Below are positions 1-6,634 of a DNA stretch of 42,380 nt, piece after piece. Source of the DNA: a virus. Position 1 is the stretch's first letter. Each line of letters begins with the position of its first letter. Location: IMG/VR virus record IMGVR_UViG_3300045968_000157, positions 1-42,380 of that record; one strand, given 5' to 3'. The notes below the pieces were generated by a model that had not been told where the DNA came from, did not search any database, and worked only from the letters and a program-made list of their open reading frames with translations. Both the position numbers and the translations under genes were made by a program.

Positions 1-90
1 TTTATGCGGAAAGGCACCATGTGGTTTCTAGAATCAGCAACTTACGAGATCCGACCCACCCTCCCCCTCCTGCGTGTAAATGCTTAAATC
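1..90 (-). other. left edge, G-rich tract downstream of the HNH gene
   Basis: Read on the minus strand, this stretch follows the HNH gene directly. It holds a G-rich tract at 55-70 made of four G runs (2, 5, 3 and 3) separated by single bases. A 30-codon open frame (94 to 2) overlaps the HNH stop by four bases, but its glycine run is simply the translated G tract, so I do not call it a gene. In many HK97-like phages the HNH gene lies next to cos and the terminase genes, so a packaging site could be near. Nothing here proves that. Confidence 0.25.
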
Positions 91-570
91 TCATCGATTT
101 TGAGACGACGCGACCGCCATATCCTCAGCTGTTTTGATCGCGTGGCATGGCCTGCAGAGGCCTTGATGATTGGAATGTTTCCAAAATCCCGGGTCGCTGG
201 CTGAGTGCACGGGAATGATGTGATCGGTCAATTCACTCGGCTCAATACGACCATTGAGCTGACCTCTCTCGCACAGCGTGTGATTGCGACCACATCGACA
301 TGTGGCCTGACTTAGAAACCATTGCGAGTAGCGGGCCCATCGTGAGGTGTAGCCACGCTGATGAGCAGAGCCTCGATCATGATCAGCCTGCCTTCTCTGT
401 TCCTGCTGCCTGTCTGCGTCTACCTGTGGTGGCTTGTGCATGGATGTGAGTGAAGGCTGAAGGGGAGGGGGCGTCGCTTCGCTGCTCTCGCAGCTTCTGG
501 CTCCACAAGCGGTACTGCCGTGCGTCCTGACACGGATCGTCAGATTATCCCCAAGCATGTCAACTTGCAT
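91..570 (-). CDS. HNH endonuclease
   Basis: Small HNH nuclease of the phage type that acts with terminase in cos cutting in HK97-like phages (known for the family). The C-terminal half shows the expected order: RGYTSRWARYSQWFLSQ, a CRC pair and a later C, then DHIIPVHSAS, a conserved W, HQGLCRPCH and a final KT. The histidine-aspartate pair and the CxxC zinc ligands are intact. The first 43 residues are low complexity, and a second methionine at 441 is an equally good start, giving about 116 residues. It is the last gene before the left edge on the minus strand, which fits a position just upstream of terminase genes lying outside the window. Confidence 0.85.
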   Translation of the reverse strand: MQVDMLGDNLTIRVRTHGSTACGARSCESSEATPPPLQPSLTSMHKPPQVDADRQQEQRRQADHDRGSAHQRGYTSRWARYSQWFLSQATCRCGRNHTLCERGQLNGRIEPSELTDHIIPVHSASDPGFWKHSNHQGLCRPCHAIKTAEDMAVASSQNR

Positions 571-595
571 GGCAGGCGTAGACTACTTTGCCCGG

Positions 596-889
596 TTACG
601 ATCGCACCTCGCCTGGTCGAAACAGATCACCGTTGGACGGAGATGATGCGCTCCAGTTGATGCACTTGCGCTGCGATGCCCAGTAATCACGGGCAGCCTT
701 TGTTTCACGCCTGAAGTTGCGCAGCGAATGAATGAAGAATAGACCAGTCTCGCCTGGTAGCCCGCCTTCTTTCATTACCGCAAGCTTCTGCTCTACAAAC
801 TTCTTGGCGTTCTCTTCACTGGTGAACTGCGCCTCACCAGGCAGACGGTTGAGTATGCGAACTTTGATGCCGCTTTTCTTTTTCTTCAA
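596..889 (-). CDS. hypothetical basic protein, 97 aa
   Basis: I recognise no family. The frame is open from a TAA just upstream and has no ATG. The start used here is TTG, giving a lysine-rich N-terminus (MKKKKSGIKV). The body contains a helical segment with many charged residues and a C-terminal RNFRRETKAARDYW stretch. It sits 25 bases upstream of the HNH gene. The start is uncertain because no good ribosome binding site precedes it, and 125 bases without a convincing gene separate it from the next gene upstream. Confidence 0.5.
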   Translation of the reverse strand: MKKKKSGIKVRILNRLPGEAQFTSEENAKKFVEQKLAVMKEGGLPGETGLFFIHSLRNFRRETKAARDYWASQRKCINWSASSPSNGDLFRPGEVRS

Positions 890-1014
890 TTTCTTTTTTC
901 GGGGAAAGGTTTAGTGTGTGAGGTCTTTCTCCTCATCACCTAAAGGTGGGCCGGGCGCTACTCCGGGCAACAAGCTCAGTCGCTGTTTCTTCAGTTCCAG
1001 TCTACGTTCTCAGG

Positions 1015-1368
1015 TCAAGCGGGTTTGTCGCTGATCCTGAAATAGATCCGCTCGGAACCATCGCCGCCAAAAACGGCGCCATCATCGTTCTCGCTCGAGG
1101 TCACGATAATCTCGACGCGATACATCTTTTTCGGAAGCGCCGCGATCGCCGCTTTTTCGTCCGTCGTGAGATCGCCAGGGTTAATCGTAAGAATTCCCGT
1201 GGTGGTACTCAGCGCGACGCCGTCTTCCGATTCGGCGCGGGTAATCGTGACGCCGCCGAAGCAAATGTCCAGCTGCGTCCATTCACCCGAAACTGCGGCG
1301 CCGTCCTCCAGCAGTTGCAGCCGAATCTGATTGTCGCTGTCACGGACGAATTGCTCGGTCTGCGACAT
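1015..1368 (-). CDS. hypothetical virion-accessory-like protein, 117 aa
   Basis: Unrecognised acidic protein of beta-rich composition. It has no signal peptide or membrane segment. It starts at an ATG overlapping the stop of the upstream gene (TGATG), so it is translationally coupled to it. It belongs to a run of four small, tightly spaced genes (2417 to 1015) downstream of a repeat protein that shares its leader peptide with the tail hub, so a minor structural role is possible but only inferred from position. Confidence 0.6.
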   Translation of the reverse strand: MSQTEQFVRDSDNQIRLQLLEDGAAVSGEWTQLDICFGGVTITRAESEDGVALSTTTGILTINPGDLTTDEKAAIAALPKKMYRVEIIVTSSENDDGAVFGGDGSERIYFRISDKPA

Positions 1369-1658
1369 CAGGCACCCGGAAAAAAAACGGATTTTCTGTC
1401 GACGCTCATGACTGCCTGAAGTTCCTCGGCGTTCTCTGGCTGAAGGTCGGCGAAAACGGTCAGCTTCAGGCTGTTGTCGCCCGCGGCCTTCTTTGCCAGC
1501 CGGCCAGCATGACGAAGAAACACCGACAGCTTAATCGCCGTTTCGTAGTCCATAGTGACGTTGGCGTTGCCGAGCGTCATCACGACGGTCGTGCCTTCAA
1601 CGCGCGTGCCGAACCTCGTGTGCCGCAGGATTTTCTCGCCGACAGTCCGACTTTGCAT
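1368..1658 (-). CDS. hypothetical protein, 96 aa
   Basis: Unrecognised. The start is the ATG at 1658, which overlaps the upstream stop as TGATG; the frame is open further upstream, but that would overlap the neighbour. The protein has a central TTVVMTLGNANVTMDYETA beta-type stretch and then a helix with SVFLRHAGRLAKKA. A fold with a beta sheet and one long helix is likely. Function unknown. Confidence 0.55.
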   Translation of the reverse strand: MQSRTVGEKILRHTRFGTRVEGTTVVMTLGNANVTMDYETAIKLSVFLRHAGRLAKKAAGDNSLKLTVFADLQPENAEELQAVMSVDRKSVFFPGA

Positions 1659-1954
1659 CAGGGAACAACCACGCTGGGAATCATCTTCAGGCCACACTTT
1701 GTCATGGCTGCAGCCGCGATGGCCTGTACGGATTCCTTATTGCCTGGCGTGACATGGTTTTCTTGCAGGACCGATACGCCCGAAACGGCGCGCATGACAT
1801 AAACCCGGGTCAGCAATCCGCTCTTGTGGCGCGTGATGCGGACAATCTCGGTCTCGCTGTCGTTGAACTTTTTCTCGTTAACGACCGCAGACCAATCGTT
1901 GTCATTGATGTCGACGGTATTGCCGTCAGCCAGTTTCACCTTTCGATTTTTCAT
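1658..1954 (-). CDS. hypothetical protein, 98 aa
   Basis: Unrecognised. I chose the ATG at 1954 because a strong GGGAGG ribosome binding site lies seven bases before it; a longer frame upstream lacks one. The N-terminus (MKNRKVKLADGNTVDIND) looks like a short beta domain. No cysteine cluster, membrane segment or signal peptide is visible. Coupled to the next gene by a TGATG overlap. Confidence 0.55.
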   Translation of the reverse strand: MKNRKVKLADGNTVDINDNDWSAVVNEKKFNDSETEIVRITRHKSGLLTRVYVMRAVSGVSVLQENHVTPGNKESVQAIAAAAMTKCGLKMIPSVVVP

Positions 1955-1973
1955 TGAACCGCCTCCCGGGGTC

Positions 1974-2417
1974 TCAGTCGACGTTGATATCGAGTGCGCC
2001 AATCGCGAATTGTGGATTGATGCCGTTATTGATCACAAGGTCGGCATCCAGGTCCGCGTGGATCCGCAGGACGTCGCCTGTCGCAATCAGGCCGACACCG
2101 AGATGAACAACGGTGTCGGGCCCGCCGGCCGACATTTCGCCGAACTGAACCAGCGCGGCATTGCTCGCGTTGTTCCCTGACACGGTCCAGCCGCTGCCGT
2201 TTCTGGTCTGCGTCGGCCGCGCGTAACCGGTATAGGCGACTTCGTTCGACGTCAGCACCGTGCTGGTGTCATCGAGTGCAGACGTGTGCAGGGAAAGTTG
2301 AGAACTGCCCGCGCCTGAAGAGCCCGGCAAGCCTGTCGCGTCTCCAATATTGGCAATGCCGGTGTTATTGAAGAGCAAAAGCAGTAACTTATTCTCGAGA
2401 TCGTTAACAAGACTCAT
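1974..2417 (-). CDS. phage tail-associated protein, 147 aa
   Basis: It resembles a family of small phage proteins, often found with tail or fibre genes, that start with a short helix (LLLLLFNNTG), continue with a serine and threonine-rich beta region containing a YTGYARP motif, and end with strands of the type VHLGVGLIATGDVLRIHADL. The C-terminal half matches that pattern well. A GGAG ribosome binding site precedes the ATG. It follows the 273-residue repeat protein on the same strand. A minor virion role is likely by family resemblance, but I cannot place it precisely. Confidence 0.55.
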   Translation of the reverse strand: MSLVNDLENKLLLLLFNNTGIANIGDATGLPGSSGAGSSQLSLHTSALDDTSTVLTSNEVAYTGYARPTQTRNGSGWTVSGNNASNAALVQFGEMSAGGPDTVVHLGVGLIATGDVLRIHADLDADLVINNGINPQFAIGALDINVD

Positions 2418-2428
2418 GAGTCAAGCTC

Positions 2429-3250
2429 CTATTCTGTCAAGACTACCGACCGGCCAACGGTTAGCGAATCAACCCGGCGAACCTTCGATTCGGATTCAAT
2501 ATCCGCACCTCCGGCGACGAGCTCGGCTTCCCAGGGCGATCGCAGGAAAACAATCGATCGAATTGGCGTGAGCGAGAGAATTCCTGGCTTATCGATCCTC
2601 GGAAATATTCCGACGTTCGCATCGGTGAGTTTGCCTTCAGCATCAACTACGATGTTAACAACCGCACGCAAGACCCCCGGCGCGCGCAGAATGGCCGATC
2701 CGGTGAACGCAAGAGCCGCCGTCGATCGAAGAACGCCGGCCAGTTCTCCGTCCGCGCTGGTGGTAAAGGCAATACCTGCCGCAGCGGCGAGCCTTCCAAC
2801 TGCGGAGATATCTGCAAGTGGCGCGAAGGTCACATTCGCTGCCGCGGTGATCCGACCAGGCGCGTTTATGTCCGCCACGGTCGAAACGAAAATCTGCGCC
2901 GCTGCCGACATATCCTCGTTGCTGGCGCCCGTCAGATTCGCAGCGTTGCTGAAAATGACGCTGGCAGCCGCGCTGAGTTCCCCGGGCGCGTTGACGTCTG
3001 CGCTGGTCGAAAACGCCGCGGCCGCGGCCGCTGAAAGCTTCCCGGGCGCGTTTATATCCGCTATCGGCGAGAACGTAATTGATGCGGTGCCTGTCAGGCG
3101 GCCTGGTGCATTGACATCAGCGGCAGGAGAAAAGATGATCGTTGCGGTTGCCGACATATCGCCGCCGCCGGCTTCAGCGATCGGAACTTCCGGCTGCTGC
3201 TGCCCTAACGGCCCGCCCTGAATGTCTTCAGGGTTGATCTGGTGTGACAT
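2429..3250 (-). CDS. repeat fibre-like protein with MSHQINPED leader
   Basis: A 273-residue protein with three parts. Residues 1-19 (MSHQINPEDIQGGPLGQQQ) are identical to the start of the 839-residue tail hub at 32549-35068. Residues about 32-200 are roughly eight repeats of about 20 residues with the pattern L-x-A-x-A-x-I-x-F-S-x-x-A-D-I-x-A-P-G-R, an alternating pattern typical of a beta-stranded fibre stalk; the hub has the same repeats. The last 70 residues form a different end domain. It lacks the hub's C-terminal 550 residues, so it looks like a second, shorter protein built on the same leader and stalk. The start follows AAGGTGGTGA. Confidence 0.7.
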   Translation of the reverse strand: MSHQINPEDIQGGPLGQQQPEVPIAEAGGGDMSATATIIFSPAADVNAPGRLTGTASITFSPIADINAPGKLSAAAAAAFSTSADVNAPGELSAAASVIFSNAANLTGASNEDMSAAAQIFVSTVADINAPGRITAAANVTFAPLADISAVGRLAAAAGIAFTTSADGELAGVLRSTAALAFTGSAILRAPGVLRAVVNIVVDAEGKLTDANVGIFPRIDKPGILSLTPIRSIVFLRSPWEAELVAGGADIESESKVRRVDSLTVGRSVVLTE

Positions 3251-3258
3251 TCACCACC

Positions 3259-3432
3259 TTAAAACGACGATATGCCGTCGGAGTCGAAACCATCTGAGTG
3301 AAAGCACTTCTCACACACGATATGCCCGCAATACTCTATTTTCTTGGAATTAGGCTCTTGCGTCTGCCCACAGTACGCACAAATCCACTCCTCTTTCTGG
3401 ACCACATCTTCGGGGTTGATCTGGTGGCTCAT
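3259..3432 (-). CDS. 57-aa zinc-finger protein with MSHQINPED leader
   Basis: A short gene starting at the ATG at 3432, which overlaps the end of the upstream gene, and ending at TAA 3259. It begins MSHQINPED, the same nine residues as the tail hub and the 273-residue repeat protein, then changes to an unrelated body with C18-x2-C21, C35-G-H37, C40-x2-C43 and H45, a compact zinc-ribbon pattern. The leader codons differ from those in the other two genes. No known family is recognised. The shared leader suggests that all three proteins are sent to, or docked at, the same partner. Confidence 0.7.
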   Translation of the reverse strand: MSHQINPEDVVQKEEWICAYCGQTQEPNSKKIEYCGHIVCEKCFHSDGFDSDGISSF

Positions 3433-3656
3433 TGCGAGAGAATGCCTTTAGGTGGCGGACTGCAGTCGCCGATGAATAGGAGCTCATCGCACGCAACGGT
3501 AAAACGGTAAGTGGTCGAGCCGTCCGGGTTGTCGGTCTTGCTTAACATGCGGACTTTTCCGACAACCTCCAGACCGCAACGACCGCATATCATCGGCGTG
3601 TCAAGGCCATCCTGAAATTTGACCCTCCGAATTTCGAACTGATGTTTCTTGCTCAT
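3429..3656 (-). CDS. hypothetical zinc protein, 75 aa
   Basis: Unrecognised. It starts at an ATG overlapping the upstream stop (ATGA) and ends inside the start of the next gene, so translation is coupled on both sides. C24-x2-C27 and two later cysteines (ACDELLF and GDC) may bind zinc. The beta-type stretch between them (TTYRFTVACDELLF) suggests a small folded domain. Confidence 0.55.
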   Translation of the reverse strand: MSKKHQFEIRRVKFQDGLDTPMICGRCGLEVVGKVRMLSKTDNPDGSTTYRFTVACDELLFIGDCSPPPKGILSQ

Positions 3657-3874
3657 GCCGCCTGTGCCGGCGCCCAGCGATTCACGAACTCAGCGGACGC
3701 CTGGAAATCTCCTGTCAATCGAAAGAGAGCCTTAATGAGCTGGCCTTTGGTGATGCCGCCTAAGATCATCGAGATGCGCAGCATTTTCTCGCGCGCCTGC
3801 AGTTCGACATCTTTGCCGGCGCGCCATAATTCGAGCATTTCGTGAAGTCGAGTATCGAGTTTGTCATCCGACAA
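3653..3874 (-). CDS. hypothetical helical protein, 73 aa
   Basis: Unrecognised, mainly helical. I use the TTG at 3874, just past the stop of the 576-residue fibre-like gene; a longer frame reaching 3931 would overlap that gene. The body has a helix-rich stretch with WRAGKDVELQAREKMLRISM. No signal peptide or cysteine cluster. The start codon is uncertain. Confidence 0.5.
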   Translation of the reverse strand: MSDDKLDTRLHEMLELWRAGKDVELQAREKMLRISMILGGITKGQLIKALFRLTGDFQASAEFVNRWAPAQAA

Positions 3875-3876
3875 AA

Positions 3877-5607
3877 TTACTCTTGAAACTCCAAGTGAAT
3901 CGCGGCCGTGCGCATGCTCGTGCCAACACACACGATGTTGGCCTGATTCGCGTTGGTCTCTGCCTGCGTGAGATCGAAAGACCAGGTCGACGCATCAGAG
4001 CCAAACTCGTTTTCTGTTGGGGAATCGGTGACAGCGGCTTCTGTTCCTCCATCAAGAGAGATCGTGCAGGATACCGACGAGGCGCCGGTTGTGAACTGTC
4101 CGTTCGTGCCCACCGAGAAGAACGAGATACGATTCCCAGACGTTGCCGTGTTCTTCGGGAGCGTGATTGTTTTCGGGATATCCCCGATCTTCTTTCCGAA
4201 AGATCCGCTGACCGTGTGATCGGCTGTTAAGGCATCCCAGAAAACGTCCGAGGTGTTTTCCGCGCTGCTCAACTCAAGAGCGATGATGGCGAAGTTGTCC
4301 GTGGTCGCCGGAGTAATTGGCAGCGTCCTGTCCAGCGTCGCTAAACTCGAAGAACCGACGAAGTCCTCAATGTAGGCGAAGTACGCGCGATCGCTGTCGG
4401 AGACGTCGTAAACGATGATCGGCTTATTGTTGAAATAATCGTTGGCGTAGATGCCGTCAACGTCCAGGTGCACATGTGTCGTGTCGTTGCCGGTACCACC
4501 AACGCTGCCGTCGAGTAGGAACAAGTCTGAACCGCCACCACTGGTTGATAGATCGGCCAACTTTTTTCCAGAAGTTCCTGCCGTCGTCCGTCCGCTCAGC
4601 AGGTCTTCCCAGACAATATCGCCGACCTCAGATGAAGAAACCGTACAGACAAACGGCACGATCTGATAGACCGAGCCGCTATTCGGATTTTGCGCCCAAT
4701 CCGAATCTACCGTTGCGGTGTCGGTCGAGTTCACATAGTCGATGATGATTTTGTTTTGCCCTTTACCCTGACCGGACAGGATATGGACCAATGAACAATT
4801 TATTCTGTCGTCACCCGTGAAGTCCTCGGCGGACGCCAATTGAATCTGATTATTCCCAGTTCCAGCTCCCTGCGCCGTCCCGGTAGTCAACGGCTTCATG
4901 ACGTTGGCGGTGATTTCGGTGGTCACATCTGCCGCGATCTTAGCCGCGGTGAGTGCATCTGAAGCGATCGCGCCAGCGTCGATCGCACCGTCAGCAACCT
5001 CTGAGGCGCCGATCGCATTGGCCGCTAACTCTGATGCACCGATGGCGTCGGCCGCGAGCTCGTCAGCGCCAATGGCGTCCGTGGCAATTTTGGCGGCCGT
5101 GATCGCATCGCTGCCGATCTCAGCAGCGTCAAGAGTGCCGTTGACGTTCGAGAAATCAACGCCGGCTTCACCAGTCGAAGCGACGTCGAGAGTCCTGCCG
5201 GCCGTTGTCGGTGAAAGCCAGTTTGGGCGAATAATGAACCGTGTGCAGTGTGACTGCTCGACGCTGGAAACCGTAACCGCCCAATAAAAGCAATACGACT
5301 TGCCGTTCTCGTAGCCGTTCGCCGCGGAAAATGTGATCTGCTGTTGATAGAGACCATTCGTGTTCGTCGAGTCGAGAATGGTCATCGTGCCATTTGTAAT
5401 GGCCGTGCTTGTGGTCTCTTCGTAGATGCGGTATGTCGGCGCGGTGTCGCTCACACCGCCCGTTGTCGGATCCAGGACGGTCGCGTAGAACGTACCGACT
5501 TCGTCGATCTGATAGACGCCTGAGAAACTCTGGCTTAGTAAACTTACAGGCAGCGTTGCGACCAGGAGCGCGAGAAGTAAAAGTCTTTTCATCATAAGTC
5601 CTCTCAT
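3877..5607 (-). CDS. secreted fibre or collar-like protein, 576 aa
   Basis: The N-terminus is a Sec signal peptide: a short basic end, a leucine-rich core (LLLLALLVATLPVSLL) and then SQS. A beta domain follows (about 25-130, with VGTFYATVLDPTTGG) of a kind common in uncultured phage fibre or baseplate proteins. Residues about 150-220 are short decapeptide-like repeats of the type DAIGADELAA. The rest contains two copies of a W-E/D-x-L-x(9)-G-x-x-G-K-K motif. The ATG at 5607 overlaps the upstream stop; MM at 5595 has an AGAGGA site before it and may be the real start. The likely role is a surface-exposed fibre, but the signal peptide is odd for a protein assembled in the cytoplasm. Confidence 0.65.
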   Translation of the reverse strand: MRGLMMKRLLLLALLVATLPVSLLSQSFSGVYQIDEVGTFYATVLDPTTGGVSDTAPTYRIYEETTSTAITNGTMTILDSTNTNGLYQQQITFSAANGYENGKSYCFYWAVTVSSVEQSHCTRFIIRPNWLSPTTAGRTLDVASTGEAGVDFSNVNGTLDAAEIGSDAITAAKIATDAIGADELAADAIGASELAANAIGASEVADGAIDAGAIASDALTAAKIAADVTTEITANVMKPLTTGTAQGAGTGNNQIQLASAEDFTGDDRINCSLVHILSGQGKGQNKIIIDYVNSTDTATVDSDWAQNPNSGSVYQIVPFVCTVSSSEVGDIVWEDLLSGRTTAGTSGKKLADLSTSGGGSDLFLLDGSVGGTGNDTTHVHLDVDGIYANDYFNNKPIIVYDVSDSDRAYFAYIEDFVGSSSLATLDRTLPITPATTDNFAIIALELSSAENTSDVFWDALTADHTVSGSFGKKIGDIPKTITLPKNTATSGNRISFFSVGTNGQFTTGASSVSCTISLDGGTEAAVTDSPTENEFGSDASTWSFDLTQAETNANQANIVCVGTSMRTAAIHLEFQE

Positions 5608-6380
5608 TCTTCAACCTGCCAGAGACGGAATGCCGGGGAGACGCTGGTCGGCTTCAGTGAGAGCACGATGCCTCCTGCGCCAACAGGGTTCGCTGTATCC
5701 CAATCGGCCGAGATTGTTCCTGTGGATCCTGCCGCTGTCCTGGTTGCTTCAGAAAACGTTGTCAATCCGTCGCCGCCAGTCATGGACTCGTCGTAATGCT
5801 CTGTGTAGGCAGACGGATTCGTGCCGGTGAGTGTGACAGCGCCGTTGTTGTTGTCTTCCCCGGCGATGCAAACGATAACCAGCGCATTCGCGGACACTGT
5901 GCTGATTGCCGTGATACTGATCGGATCCGAGGTCGATGTGAATGGAGTTCCGATAGTCTCAAACGGATTGCCTGTCGCGATCGCGCCGCTGTAACAGGCA
6001 AGCATCGCGAATGTATCGCCGGTCGCTCCACTCTTGTTGAAAACCGGATTGGTCGCAGAGCCATCATGCCGAGACCAGAAAAACCAGTAGGACGCCGTTG
6101 TCGATCTCTCAACATTGGGATCGCAGGCGCTGGTGCATCCGGTCGTGATCTGCGTCCAGGTATCGCCAGACGCGTCGATAGTCGCCGTGTCATCGACGTC
6201 GCGAACGATCGCTTGGTAGATGAGAATGTCATTCGCGACGCAGCCGCCGGGGATCGTGATCGCGGAAAGGTCGGCACCTGTTGATGCCTGAATCGCGCTC
6301 GCAGCACGGAATGCCGGCGCCGCATAGACGGCCGGGACAAGCATTAGGAATGCGATCGCGGCGAATAAGAGTTTCTTCAT
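5604..6380 (-). CDS. secreted jelly-roll-like protein, 258 aa
   Basis: Sec signal peptide (MKKLLFAAIAFLMLVPAVYA, cleavage after A-x-A). The mature part starts with an ASTGADLSAITIPGGCVAND stretch and continues with TWTQ, ASYWFFWS and YSGAIATGNPFE blocks. This order is common in phage and bacterial surface domains with a jelly-roll fold, where a GWT-type core is followed by a YSGV-type strand. Six cysteines are present. It overlaps both neighbours by four bases, so it is part of one translationally coupled secreted set. A carbohydrate-binding or fibre role is inferred from the fold type only. Confidence 0.65.
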   Translation of the reverse strand: MKKLLFAAIAFLMLVPAVYAAPAFRAASAIQASTGADLSAITIPGGCVANDILIYQAIVRDVDDTATIDASGDTWTQITTGCTSACDPNVERSTTASYWFFWSRHDGSATNPVFNKSGATGDTFAMLACYSGAIATGNPFETIGTPFTSTSDPISITAISTVSANALVIVCIAGEDNNNGAVTLTGTNPSAYTEHYDESMTGGDGLTTFSEATRTAAGSTGTISADWDTANPVGAGGIVLSLKPTSVSPAFRLWQVEE

Positions 6381-6634
6381 GGTTTCCTCGGCTTCAGTTT
6401 TCCCCGCAGTAAGGCGAGGCGAATCTGGGCATCTGTCGAAAGCTTGAGCAGCTTCTGCTTTTCAATCTCCGGAAGGTTCGGCATTGCCCTGATTTTCATA
6501 TCGGCGAACGTCTGAATCTCGTTCAGCATTCGAATTTCCTGATCGCGCAGTGGATCTGAAGGCCGCGAGACCATCGCCCACATCAAAGCTATCAGCACAA
6601 CTAAGACGATCAGCGCGACTACCGTCCGTGTCAT
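6377..6634 (-). CDS. single-span membrane protein, 85 aa
   Basis: The N-terminal membrane segment (VVALIVLVVLIALMWAMV, about residues 5-22) is followed by a charged helical tail with KIRAMPNLPEIEKQKLLKLS and a basic C-terminus. It is embedded in a run of signal-peptide genes and overlaps both neighbours by four bases. It may be an inner-membrane partner of the exported proteins or a spanin-like protein. No family is recognised. Confidence 0.6.
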   Translation of the reverse strand: MTRTVVALIVLVVLIALMWAMVSRPSDPLRDQEIRMLNEIQTFADMKIRAMPNLPEIEKQKLLKLSTDAQIRLALLRGKLKPRKP

